Source: Deltaproteobacteria bacterium
Lineage (GTDB): Bacteria > Desulfobacterota > Binatia > Bin18
Direction of reading: 5' to 3'
Assembly: GCA_016200595.1 (NCBI GenBank)
Contig: JACQEL010000574.1
Span: forward strand, 1-18,901
Length of the DNA: 18,901 nucleotides
Part shown: positions 7,491-14,759 of the stretch, in pieces
How the letters are laid out: each line of letters starts with the position of its first letter
Numbering within the stretch: position 1 is the stretch's first letter
Notes under the pieces: generated by a model
The model's database searches: none
Told to the model about the DNA's origin: nothing
Seen by the model: the letters and a program-made list of their open reading frames with translations, nothing else
Made by a program: the position numbers and the translations under genes

Positions 7491-7706
7491 ATGGCTAAAG
7501 AAGGAATCGAAGTCACGGGGACAGTTCTGGAAACGCTACCCAATGCTATGTTCCGGGTCCAGATAGAGAATAAAGCGATGGTTTTAGCGCACGCCTCGGG
7601 AAAAATGCGCAAGTTCTACATCAAAATTCTCCCCGGAGACACGGTGACGGTTGAACTCTCCCCTTACGATCTCAGCCGCGGGCGTATCACCTTCCGTCAC
7701 CGTTAA
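7491..7706 (+). CDS. infA: Translation initiation factor IF-1
   Basis: IF-1 binds the A site of the 30S subunit and helps IF-2 and IF-3 during initiation. The 71-residue OB-fold protein is nearly canonical: MAKEGIEVTGTVLETLPNAM, FRV, HASGKMRKFYIKILPGD and ELSPYDLSRGRITFRHR. No strong ribosome site is seen (GGAT about 20 nt upstream only). A TTGACC box at 7452-7457 is close enough to the start that the mRNA leader could be very short. Divergent from yceD, followed 48 nt later by a small membrane protein gene. Confidence 0.97.
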   Translation: MAKEGIEVTGTVLETLPNAMFRVQIENKAMVLAHASGKMRKFYIKILPGDTVTVELSPYDLSRGRITFRHR

Positions 7707-7754
7707 CCTGTCTCTCGTCGTTCCGCAAGCAGGGACAGCTAAGGGAAATTTGGC

Positions 7755-7940
7755 GTGCAGGTGGTTGCGCAGACCCTCTTTTTGTTGTGGCTCCTGAGCC
7801 TGTGGCTGCTGGTGGTCGAACGACGTCGACCTGGTGGGGCTTTGCTCTTACAACCCCTCGCTTTAATGAGCGGGACCCTGTTGTTTTTTCTCCTCAGCCT
7901 GGTTGGCGTTCTTTTTCTGCGGCTCCTGTTTGCTGAGTGA
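7755..7940 (+). CDS. Small two-helix membrane protein, unknown function
   Basis: I do not recognise this 61-residue product. It consists almost only of two hydrophobic stretches (residues about 4-21 and 29-58) separated by a charged loop (ERRR at 22-25), so by the positive-inside rule the loop should face the cytoplasm. The start is GTG with a GGGA element about 9 nt upstream; the first in-frame ATG would be at codon 38. It follows infA by 48 nt on the same strand and precedes a palindromic repeat cluster. The strong Leu bias and membrane pattern argue for a real gene, but no homology was recognised. Confidence 0.45.
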   Translation: MQVVAQTLFLLWLLSLWLLVVERRRPGGALLLQPLALMSGTLLFFLLSLVGVLFLRLLFAE

Positions 7941-7967
7941 GGGGCAAAACCGCAGTTAGTTCCGCGG

Positions 7968-8002
7968 CCCGTTCATGCTTCGACAAGCTCAGCACGAACG
8001 GG
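7968..8002. repeat. Palindromic REP-like element, copy 1
   Basis: A hairpin with arms CCCGTTCATGCT and AGCACGAACGGG (one mismatch) around TTCGACAAGCTC. The inner 33 bp occur again at 14132-14164 in reverse orientation, identical by eye. Confidence 0.85.
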
Positions 8003-8028
8003 GATTACTCCGTTATTCTGTCCTTGAC

Positions 8029-8073
8029 CGTTCGCCCTGAGCCTGTCGAAGCCTGTCCTGAGCTTGTCGAAGG
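8029..8073. repeat. REP-like direct repeats next to copy 1
   Basis: Two direct copies of the 17-bp unit (C/T)CCTGAGC(C/T)TGTCGAAG lie 21 bp apart (8035-8051 and 8056-8072), preceded by CCGTTCG. The first half matches 14079-14103 in the opposite orientation. Confidence 0.8.
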
Positions 8074-8117
8074 GGGCGAGTACTTATGGATAATCCTCAA
8101 AGAGAATCCGTAGAGCT

Positions 8118-9173
8118 ATGAACACGCGACAACGAGACGCTATCCGCTTACTGCTTATCACTGTTCCCCTCTCTGCCCTCGGCGGTGTCTTCTTCTGTTT
8201 TCTGGTCGGCCGCGTGCAGACCAGAGGGTTGTTACAAGGCGCGCTTACCGGTGCCGCGATCGGCCTTCCCCTCGCAGCTTTCGAGACCCGTCTCTTCCTG
8301 CTACGCCTGTCTGACGCTCTCCGACGATTCTCTTTCCCGGTTCATCTGCTGCTCAAGACTCTCTTCTACTTCTTGGTCATCGTCCTGGGTATCCAACTCG
8401 GCAGGATTTTCGTCGAGCGACCGTATCCTGGGTTTCCGCTTGATTCCGCCTTCGTCTCGGCCGTGCTCTTTTCCTTTACCTTCAGTATCGCTCTCAACTT
8501 CGTCTTTCTTGTCCGCCGGATGCTTGGCACTTCCGTTCTCAGTAATTTCGTCCTGGGCAAGTACTATCGCCCGCGCGAGGAGGAGCGCATTTTCATGTTT
8601 CTTGATGTGGAGGCCTCGACGGCGCTCGCCGAACGCATCGGCCACCGGCAGTTTCACGCGTTCTTGAACCGCTTCTTCTTTGATCTCTCGGAGCCCATTC
8701 GGGCAACGAAAGGTATCATCCACCAGTATGCAGGAGACGGCGTGGTCGTCAGCTGGCTGCCCGCGGGGGGAGTGAGGACCGCAGATTGCCTGCGTTGTTA
8801 CTTTGCCATTTGTGACCAACTCGCCGCCGCCAGCAGCACTTATGTGAGAGATTTTGGTGTCCCCCCTTCCTTCCGGGCCGGGCTCCATGCCGGGCCGGTG
8901 GTGGCGGGAGAAATCGGAGACCTCAAGCAAGAGATTGTCTTTCTCGGCGACACCGTGAACACTGCCGCCCGAGTACTGGAGGCCTGCAAGACTTTGGGGC
9001 AGCCTCTCCTAGTGTCACGCGACCTTCTCGATTACGTCGCCTTACCAGCGGACCTGTCCGCGCGTTCCCTTGGTCCGATCGCTTTGCGGGGAAAAAAGGA
9101 GCCCGTAGAGCTTCTCACCGTCAAGCGAAACACAATCAGTGAGAGTGCTACGACTGTTCGCCAGGGACTGTAG
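8118..9173 (+). CDS. Membrane-anchored class III adenylate/guanylate cyclase
   Basis: Predicted to make cAMP or cGMP from the nucleoside triphosphate. The 351-residue protein has four hydrophobic segments (about 11-31, 37-56, 78-97, 111-133) and then a class III catalytic domain (about 155-335) facing the cytoplasm. Metal-binding aspartates are D163 (FLDVEAST) and D207 (YAGDGVV); the transition-state pair is in DTVNTAAR (N281, R285). At the purine-recognition positions, D278 or T279 is present, but the usual lysine four residues before D207 is Gln (Q203), so base preference cannot be called. No HAMP or other sensor domain is seen. It stands alone after a repeat cluster. The ribosome site is weak; an 11-codon upstream ORF overlaps its start. 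Confidence 0.88.
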   Translation: MNTRQRDAIRLLLITVPLSALGGVFFCFLVGRVQTRGLLQGALTGAAIGLPLAAFETRLFLLRLSDALRRFSFPVHLLLKTLFYFLVIVLGIQLGRIFVERPYPGFPLDSAFVSAVLFSFTFSIALNFVFLVRRMLGTSVLSNFVLGKYYRPREEERIFMFLDVEASTALAERIGHRQFHAFLNRFFFDLSEPIRATKGIIHQYAGDGVVVSWLPAGGVRTADCLRCYFAICDQLAAASSTYVRDFGVPPSFRAGLHAGPVVAGEIGDLKQEIVFLGDTVNTAARVLEACKTLGQPLLVSRDLLDYVALPADLSARSLGPIALRGKKEPVELLTVKRNTISESATTVRQGL

Positions 9174-9326
9174 TAAGCCATAACAGGAGAGCGGACAAGG
9201 GTGTAGGGTTGCCCCAATCGCTCATCACCGCCAGTCTCCTCATCGCCAGTGGTGAGCCGACCAATCCCTCTTTAATTGTTATCAAAGAGACTCCCGCTAC
9301 AACTCCGCGCGGCTTAATGTTCGCGT

Positions 9327-10361
9327 TCACCGGCTGGCACTTCCCCCAGTCTGGGGCAACCCCGGGTTCGCGGTGCGCGGGCCGAAGTCGAGCGTCGCCC
9401 CGCGTGCCAGCAATGCTTTCGCCTGTGTGACCATGGCCTCGACAATGCTCCCAGCACTGGGGCGGTCGTGAATGAGTCCGACGCATTCGCCAGCGACGAT
9501 CGCCATAACATCGAAGTCTTGCCGCGCCCTCGCCTCCGCGTAGATGGTGGCGAGGCTACCGAATGCCGCAGCCGCCTCTGTTTCGCGGTGCGCCCACTGC
9601 TCCGTGAACTTATTGCTGAGGACGCGAAACGAGAACTCGTCGGGCCACGGCACGCCACGCACTGCATCAAGCGCCTTGGTGCGCACCGTGTCGTCCCCGG
9701 TGGCGTGTACTGCCCGGTCCGTCGCGGCTGGCGGCGTGAGAGCCTCCGCCGACGCCCAAAATCGGGTCCCGACCACCACGCCATCGGCACCCAGCATCAG
9801 TGCTGCGGCTAGTCCGCGACCATCGGCAATACCCCCGGCCGCCAGCAGCAGCGTCGTGGGCGAGCATCTCGCCAAATAGTCCGCCACTTCCGGCACGAAG
9901 GGCAGCGTCGAGCGCTTGGCGCCATGACCGCCAGCCTCGCTTCCTTGAGCGACAATAATAGTCGCGCCAGCTTCGAGGGCCTGATCGACATGCCGCAGAG
10001 ATTGCACCTGGCAGATCAACTTGGCGCCATTGCGGCGAATCCGTTCGGCGAACGGCCGTGGGTCACCGAAGGAGAGAAACACACATAAGGGGGAATAGCT
10101 CAGCGCCTCATCGAGCAGGTGCGGCACACGCGCCAGCGCCCAGGTAATAAACCCGACACCGAACTTGTGGCCCTGGACATGTGCCAGCTCCTGCCCAAGC
10201 TCCGGCTCACCGCCAAGCGTCCCCGCATAGCCGCCACCGACAAGGCCGAGGCCGCCCGCGGATGAAACGGCGGCCGCCAGGCGCCCGCCGGTCACCAATG
10301 CCATCGGAGCGCACACGATCGGATAGTGAATGCCGAATTCTTCGGTCAACCGTGTTCGCAC
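9327..10361 (-). CDS. Nitronate monooxygenase (2-nitropropane dioxygenase family)
   Basis: FMN-dependent TIM-barrel enzyme that oxidises alkyl nitronates such as propionate-3-nitronate, possibly for detoxification. The 344-residue protein has the start MRTRLTEEFGIHYPIVCAPM, SSAGGLGLVGGGY for FMN contact, the signature GSEAGGH with H146 as catalytic base, LAAGGIADGRG (173-183) and GTRFWAS (198-204) for phosphate binding. The start is GTG at 10361 with a GGAG ribosome site 7 nt upstream. It lies 146 nt downstream of the DUF1343 gene on the same strand and may be its own unit. The subfamily includes enzymes with other flavin-dependent activities, so the substrate is uncertain. Confidence 0.9.
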   Translation of the reverse strand: MRTRLTEEFGIHYPIVCAPMALVTGGRLAAAVSSAGGLGLVGGGYAGTLGGEPELGQELAHVQGHKFGVGFITWALARVPHLLDEALSYSPLCVFLSFGDPRPFAERIRRNGAKLICQVQSLRHVDQALEAGATIIVAQGSEAGGHGAKRSTLPFVPEVADYLARCSPTTLLLAAGGIADGRGLAAALMLGADGVVVGTRFWASAEALTPPAATDRAVHATGDDTVRTKALDAVRGVPWPDEFSFRVLSNKFTEQWAHRETEAAAAFGSLATIYAEARARQDFDVMAIVAGECVGLIHDRPSAGSIVEAMVTQAKALLARGATLDFGPRTANPGLPQTGGSASR

Positions 10362-10507
10362 TTTGCTCTCCTTTCTCGCATCATGAATACTCGTTTGGTC
10401 TTATCCTCGCTTTGCCGAAAGCCTCGCGTCAGCACGGCTAACGCTGTCACACTGGAGAACGCGAGTGCCCGAGCGTTCCTCTCCTGCGTAAAGTGCAACA
10501 GTGGGGC

Positions 10508-11713
10508 TCAACGGTACAACAACACCGCCTCGCGCTCATCGAGCCATGAGGTTTCATCAGGCACAGTCAAGTTGTCGAGATCGGCTGGAGTAGCGTGCGG
10601 ATCATCCACCCACTGGCGTAGCAGCTCGCTGCCATTGAGGACATCAATGGCGAGCCGATCATACTCGTACTCATACGCGAAGTCGCGCCAGAGCTCGTAG
10701 TCCGGCCGTCGCGTCCGTAAGGCCTTGAACGCGAGCGCCATCAGGCGCCACGGTTGGAACGTGTGGTGGTCATAGGTCGCTGCCTCGACATGGATCTGCA
10801 CGCCTGCGCACAGCCTGCCCACGTGCTTGTGGAACGTGGGCTCAAACCAACATTCGCGCAGCTGGCAACCCTGCAGCCAGTGCGGCGTCAGCGACCGCAT
10901 CGTTGCCAGCAGGGCGCGAGGCTCAAGGTCCGGCGCGCCGAACACCTCCAACGGGTGGGTCGTGCCGCGGCCCTCGGACAGGGTCGTGCCTTCCAGCAGA
11001 ACGGTCCCGGCGTAGCAACGGGCCATCCAGAGGGTGGACGCATTAGGACTCGGATTCACCCAGGTGCGCTCACCCAGCGGCCAGCCGAATCCCGGCGCAC
11101 TCGCCGGCTCCCAGCCTTCCATTGTCACGACCTGATATTCGACATCGAGGCCCAGCGTCTGCACGAACCACTTTGCCAGCTCACCTAATGTCAGGCCATG
11201 CCGCATCGGTAGCGGCCCCGCGCCGACGAAGCTTTCCCGGCCTGCCCGCAGCCGCAGTCCTTCCACCGGGCGTCCAACGGGATTCGGCCGGTCGAGCACC
11301 CAGACTGCCTTGCCCTGTGCTGCGGCGGCCTCGAGGACATAGCGCAGCGTCGTACTGAACGTATAGATGCGACAGCCAAGGTCCTGCAGATCGATGAGCA
11401 GCACATCAAAACTGTCCATCATTGCTGCCGTGGGACGGCGTACCTCGCCGTAGAGACTGAAGACCGGAATATCGTGTACCGGGTCCCTAAAGTCGGGTGA
11501 CTCGACCATATTGTCCTGCTTGTCGCCGCGCAGGCCGTGTTGGGGGCCAAACGCCGCCACCAACTCGATGTCGTCCAGGGTGGCAAGCGCGTCAAGCGAG
11601 TGCACGAGATCTCGTGTCACCGAAGCGGGATGGGCGAGTAACGCGATCCGGCGACCTGCTAAGGGTTTTCTGAGCGTGGGTTCCTCCAGCAGGCGGTCAA
11701 TGCCAAACCTCAT
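10508..11713 (-). CDS. DUF1343 / NamZ-like (GH171) protein with QHG in place of EHG
   Basis: Related to NamZ (YbbC), an exo-beta-N-acetylmuramidase that removes MurNAc from peptidoglycan fragments. The 401 residues show the family signatures: FGPQHGLRGDKQDN (55-68), SLYGEVRRPT (86-95), LLIDLQDLGCRIYTF (105-119), VLDRPNPVGRPVEG (139-152), WVNPSPN (218-224) and EGTTLSEGRGTTHP (241-254). At residue 58 there is Gln where classical NamZ has the Glu of EHG, a residue I recall as the proposed catalytic acid. No signal peptide, so cytoplasmic as read. A very good ribosome site (AAGGAGGG) lies 6 nt upstream, inside the DOMON-like gene, which overlaps it by 4 nt. Family assignment is sure; activity is not. 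Confidence 0.88.
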   Translation of the reverse strand: MRFGIDRLLEEPTLRKPLAGRRIALLAHPASVTRDLVHSLDALATLDDIELVAAFGPQHGLRGDKQDNMVESPDFRDPVHDIPVFSLYGEVRRPTAAMMDSFDVLLIDLQDLGCRIYTFSTTLRYVLEAAAAQGKAVWVLDRPNPVGRPVEGLRLRAGRESFVGAGPLPMRHGLTLGELAKWFVQTLGLDVEYQVVTMEGWEPASAPGFGWPLGERTWVNPSPNASTLWMARCYAGTVLLEGTTLSEGRGTTHPLEVFGAPDLEPRALLATMRSLTPHWLQGCQLRECWFEPTFHKHVGRLCAGVQIHVEAATYDHHTFQPWRLMALAFKALRTRRPDYELWRDFAYEYEYDRLAIDVLNGSELLRQWVDDPHATPADLDNLTVPDETSWLDEREAVLLYR

Positions 11714-12312
11714 CGTTTTCCCTCCTTTGCTGGGTCGCTTACCGGATCTGTATCTGGCCGCTTAAACTCTAGAATAAAGGCATCAGGATGATGAAAGTCG
11801 GGCCTGCCGGGCGGGTGTGTAAGCGCCCAGTAGGAAAGCACCCCCTGTTCGTCTTCGACGACCGCAGAAAGCGCCAGCTGCACTCGCGCGCGCGGCTGCA
11901 CTGGCAGAAGACACTCTCGCTGAATAATGGCGTCGAGCTCCAGCCGATTTTTCGCTTTGCGCGCAACGATGCGCGGATCTAAGTCCTGCGCGAGCGACAT
12001 GCCGTCGCGATAGCGACGAAACGTGTAGGCGGCCCACTCACCCGAAGGCGCGAAGTTGAACTCGCAATACGCCGGCTCGCCCTGGCGCCGGAGGAAAGCC
12101 TCGAAGCAGGTGTGTTGCCAGAGACCGTCCGCTCTGCGCGGCGGCTGAGGCGCTGGGATACGCAGCCGAGTGAGGTCTCCTTCCAGGGCAAAGGTGAGCA
12201 CAAGCGCCCCGCTGTTGTCCCAGTCAACCTGCACGGTGAGGCCGCACACTGCCTGGGCGCGTATCTCTGGATGGCACTGTAGTTCTGCCTTATAGGGAGT
12301 AAAGTCCGTCAT
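11710..12312 (-). CDS. DOMON-like domain protein
   Basis: A 200-residue protein resembling the uncharacterised DOMON-like family related to carbohydrate-binding modules of the CBM9 fold. The key segments are GLWQHTCFEAFL (63-74), where the aromatic residues could line a ligand site, and EFNFAPSGEWAAYTFRRYRDGM (84-105). No signal peptide or membrane segment. It precedes the DUF1343 gene with a 4-nt ATGA overlap, which suggests a stoichiometric pair; a sugar- or glycan-binding partner for the glycosidase-like protein is an inference. No clear ribosome site is seen before its ATG. It follows the SDR gene by 45 nt. Family recognition is from memory of conserved motifs. Confidence 0.72.
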   Translation of the reverse strand: MTDFTPYKAELQCHPEIRAQAVCGLTVQVDWDNSGALVLTFALEGDLTRLRIPAPQPPRRADGLWQHTCFEAFLRRQGEPAYCEFNFAPSGEWAAYTFRRYRDGMSLAQDLDPRIVARKAKNRLELDAIIQRECLLPVQPRARVQLALSAVVEDEQGVLSYWALTHPPGRPDFHHPDAFILEFKRPDTDPVSDPAKEGKR

Positions 12313-12357
12313 CTCATCGCTCGAAAGTACTGCCTCGTGGGCTCGGGCGGAGAATCC

Positions 12358-13119
12358 TTATTGAGCGACATAGCCGCCATCGACTGACATGGCATGCCCA
12401 GTCACAAAGGAGGCGGCGTCCGAGCAAAGCCAGACCGCTGCCTCAGCAATTTCCTCCGGCTTCCCGGTCCGCCCGATGGGCTCAGCCGCGACCAGCGCTT
12501 CACCGAGGTCTGGCCGACTGCCAGTGAGCCGCGCGATCATCGGCGTCTGAATGACTCCCGGACATACCGCGTTCACGCGAATCCCCGCTTTGGCATACTC
12601 GAGTGCTGCGGTCTTGGTCAGGCCAATGACCCCATGTTTACTGGCGACGTATGCGGAGAGTCCCACCACGCCGACTAACCCGGCCCCAGAGGCCGTGTTT
12701 ACGATCGCCCCGCCGCCCTGCTGCAGCATCTGGGTGATCTCATATTTCATGCAGAGCCAGACTCCCTTCAGATTAATGGCCAACACTCGATCCCAGTCGG
12801 CTTCAGTGTACTCGGTCGTCGAAACGAACGCTCCCTCGACCCCGGCATTGTTATAGGCACAATCCAGCCGCCCGTACGTGGCGACGGTCTGCTTGATCAG
12901 CGCTTCGACCTCAGCGGCCTTGGAGACATCCGTCTTGACGAAGAGCCCTTCGCCTCCAGCCGCCGTAATCAGGCGAACGGTTTCTTGCCCGCCGTCTACT
13001 ACCACATCGGCTACGACTACCTTTGCCCCTTCACGAGCGAACGCCAGGGCCGAAGCTCTGCCGATTCCTGAGCCGCTCCCGGTTACCAGCGCGACTTTGC
13101 CGTCTAGTCTTCCTGCCAT
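12358..13119 (-). CDS. Short-chain dehydrogenase/reductase (classical SDR)
   Basis: NAD(P)-dependent oxidoreductase of the classical SDR family, 253 residues. Visible motifs: TGSGSGIG (13-20), D38 at the end of the second strand (VVVADV), which favours NAD(H), NNAG (90-93), and the catalytic S144, Y157 and K161 (YVASK). PGVIQTPMI and SVDGGYVAQ are the usual C-terminal elements. An AAGGAAAGG ribosome element lies upstream of the ATG. It heads a minus-strand run with DOMON-like, DUF1343 and nitronate monooxygenase genes. The sequence resembles glucose- or secondary-alcohol-type dehydrogenases, but the substrate cannot be read from it. Confidence 0.93.
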   Translation of the reverse strand: MAGRLDGKVALVTGSGSGIGRASALAFAREGAKVVVADVVVDGGQETVRLITAAGGEGLFVKTDVSKAAEVEALIKQTVATYGRLDCAYNNAGVEGAFVSTTEYTEADWDRVLAINLKGVWLCMKYEITQMLQQGGGAIVNTASGAGLVGVVGLSAYVASKHGVIGLTKTAALEYAKAGIRVNAVCPGVIQTPMIARLTGSRPDLGEALVAAEPIGRTGKPEEIAEAAVWLCSDAASFVTGHAMSVDGGYVAQ

Positions 13120-13426
13120 CGTGTGTTTTCCTTTCCTTAAAAACTCATCCCTTTAGGATCCTCAAATCCGCGGTTTGCACCTTGTATGCTGCCTCTTTAC
13201 TCCTTCGGACTCCCCAGAGCAAGGAAAATGCTGAGCTGGCGCCCTTTGACAATCCCGGGCTGCTTGCCCGATAATCGCCGCCATGGCAGAGGGCACCCCT
13301 AACGCGAGACACGCCGAGATCTGCAGCCTGGCCGCGAGTTGGCCTGTAGCATCAACGGACACAGAGGCCGAATGTTTCTCCCCAGCATCCTACAGCGGGT
13401 TGCCCTTGCATGAAGAGAGCAAGAAG

Positions 13427-13502
13427 GTAGGCCGGAATAAGCGGAGCGTTTCCGGCAGCGACGCGCACGACGGGAACGGCCTGCGGCCTTATCCCAGCCT
13501 AC
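13427..13502. repeat. Bipartite palindromic element (BIME-like)
   Basis: The 76-bp unit is bounded by GTAGGC and GCCTAC. Its left half is a hairpin, GCCGGAA (13431-13437) pairing with TTCCGGC (13450-13456). Its right half is an imperfect hairpin, GGGAACGGCC with GGCCTTATCCC. Two head-to-head palindromes in one unit are typical of REP/BIME elements. Confidence 0.75.
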
Positions 13503-13525
13503 GACGGAGAAAACGGTAGGTCTCT

Positions 13526-13552
13526 TTGCTCAAATGAAAACCGCTGTAAAAT
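13526..13552 (+). promoter_or_regulatory. Weak sigma70-like promoter candidate for the GFA-like gene
   Basis: TTGCTC (13526-13531) and TAAAAT (13547-13552) are 15 bp apart, which is shorter than ideal. The expected start lies about 20 nt before the ATG and leaves room for the AGGAGG ribosome site. Suggestive only. Confidence 0.25.
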
Positions 13553-13580
13553 GCTACAACGAGGCAGGAGGACGAAATCT

Positions 13581-14015
13581 ATGCTTACTCCCTTTACCGG
13601 CGGCTGTGCCTGCGGGGCGATTCGCTACCGCTGTGATGCCGAGCCGCTGCTCGTACTGAATTGCCACTGCCGCGACTGTCAACGGGCGAGCGGGACCGCA
13701 TTCGCCGCTATCATAAGGGTACCGGCGACAGCGTTTACTGTAACTCAAGGCATAGCGAAATTCTTCACCGTGACGGGCAACTCCGGGAACACGGTGAGCC
13801 GGGGATTTTGCCCGGAGTGCGGGTCTCCCCTGTTCAGTCGTCTGTCCGGCATGCCTAATTTCGTCGGCTTGAGAGTTGGCAGTTTGGATGACCCCAGCCC
13901 TTACCGTCCCACGATGGACATTTTTGTGACCAGTGCCCAACCGTGGGACCACATGAATCCGCAGCTACCGAAGTTCCCAGGATATCCGAAGGCAGTCGGG
14001 CCCGAGCGGACGTAA
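13581..14015 (+). CDS. CENP-V/GFA domain zinc protein
   Basis: A 144-residue protein of the GFA (glutathione-dependent formaldehyde-activating) fold. Zinc ligands are visible: C9 and C11 in GGCACGAIRY, the triad C28-x-C30-x-x-C33 (NCHCRDCQRASG), and C77-x-x-C80 (FCPECGSPLF). This set fits two zinc sites. I chose the ATG at 13581 because AGGAGG lies 9 nt upstream and the GFA motif begins directly after it; an upstream ATG at 13551 adds a non-conserved basic stretch. Most family members have no proven substrate, and the original formaldehyde/glutathione role is disputed, so only the fold is called. It is transcribed alone, divergent from the SDR gene. Confidence 0.9.
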   Translation: MLTPFTGGCACGAIRYRCDAEPLLVLNCHCRDCQRASGTAFAAIIRVPATAFTVTQGIAKFFTVTGNSGNTVSRGFCPECGSPLFSRLSGMPNFVGLRVGSLDDPSPYRPTMDIFVTSAQPWDHMNPQLPKFPGYPKAVGPERT

Positions 14016-14077
14016 ACGCCAAGAGTAAGAGAATATTAGGAATCCTCTTTGAGAGGGAGAGAGAACACGCGCAGCCG

Positions 14078-14104
14078 CCCTTCGACAGGCTCAGGGCGAA
14101 CGGG
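14078..14104. repeat. REP-like element, reverse-oriented match to 8029-8051
   Basis: Contains CTTCGACAGGCTCAGGGCGA followed by ACGG. The 24-bp core is the reverse complement of the stretch beginning at 8028. It starts about 60 nt after the GFA-like stop codon. Confidence 0.85.
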
Positions 14105-14130
14105 TTTGATGCTGCCATCGTTCGGAATTT

Positions 14131-14165
14131 TCCGTTCGTGCTGAGCTTGTCGAAGCATGAACGGC
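14131..14165. repeat. Palindromic REP-like element, copy 2
   Basis: Same palindrome as 7968-8002 in the opposite orientation: arms CCGTTCGTGCT and AGCATGAACGG around GAGCTTGTCGA. It lies between the convergent GFA-like and VOC genes, where it could act as a weak bidirectional stop. Confidence 0.85.
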
Positions 14166-14314
14166 GCTCACCCTCCACATCTCATTTAGGAAAACTATAG
14201 TTTAGTCCGCTCATCTGCGCGTCAGGAAACCGCCGACTTGGACTCGCGGCTGTCAGTTGCTACCGAGTGAACAGTATCAGGTAAACGCTTTCAGTCTGTC
14301 ACCTTGTGAGCCTC

Positions 14315-14749
14315 TCAGCGGCCGCCAGCGCTCCCTTCATAGTGAATCTCAACCACGTACCCATCGGGATCGGCTATGTAGGCGTGCAAGAAGGCTCCCC
14401 CATGTTCACACCGCGACACCAGTCGCCCGCCAAACTCGGGAGCGGTGCTGATGGTGGCTTCAAAGTCCTCGCGGCTGACCAGCATAACGCCGAAATGGCT
14501 CATGCCTCCTTGGACCCCAGCCAACCCCCGCTCACGGATGACCTCTTCGGCACAGCCTCCAGGGTGTCCTCCCACGCCATGGGGATTGAGCGCCAGCAGG
14601 TCCTGTCCGCCTGGTGTCTGGAGAAACATGAGATCCCCGTCTTTGAAGCCGGTGTCCTGCATGCCGAAGAGACCCGAGTAGAACCGTAAAGAGCGTTCCA
14701 GGTCTTTGACCACCAGGTGTGTATGGAAAATGCCCTTACTGTTAATCAT
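14315..14749 (-). CDS. VOC / glyoxalase-fold protein
   Basis: A 144-residue vicinal oxygen chelate fold protein. It starts MINSKGIFHTHLVVKDLERS, a typical first beta-alpha unit. Likely metal ligands are H11, H85 (GGMSHFGVML) and E135 (DPDGYVVEIHYE). The ATG at 14749 is chosen because AAGGAGG lies 7 nt upstream; the longer open frame to 14890 lies inside the MFS gene. It begins 10 nt after the MFS stop, so the two form an operon. VOC proteins include glyoxalases, ring-cleavage dioxygenases and antibiotic-binding or -modifying proteins; pairing with an efflux-type MFS hints at resistance or detoxification, but that is inference. Confidence 0.87.
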   Translation of the reverse strand: MINSKGIFHTHLVVKDLERSLRFYSGLFGMQDTGFKDGDLMFLQTPGGQDLLALNPHGVGGHPGGCAEEVIRERGLAGVQGGMSHFGVMLVSREDFEATISTAPEFGGRLVSRCEHGGAFLHAYIADPDGYVVEIHYEGSAGGR

Positions 14750-14759
14750 AGTGTCCTCC

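Larger units (their letters stand above)
13120..13580. other. Divergent intergenic region between SDR and GFA-like genes
   Basis: About 460 bases between divergent genes. It must hold both promoters. It contains a bipartite palindrome (13427-13502) and a weak promoter-like pair before the GFA-like gene. An open frame at 13283-13519 crosses the palindrome and looks non-coding. The rest, about 13140-13420, shows nothing I can name. Confidence 0.6.

Noticed and set aside
8301..8930. Minus-strand open frame of 209 codons opposite the cyclase
   Set aside because: Highly charged shadow frame without motifs; the plus-strand cyclase explains the region.
10457..10480. GAACGC...GCGTTC hairpin between the DUF1343 and nitronate monooxygenase genes
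   Set aside because: Only 6 bp of stem and no T-run; chance occurrence is likely.
13283..13519. Plus-strand open frame of 78 codons upstream of the GFA-like gene
   Set aside because: It runs through the bipartite palindrome, has no ribosome site and an unstructured composition; treated as non-coding.
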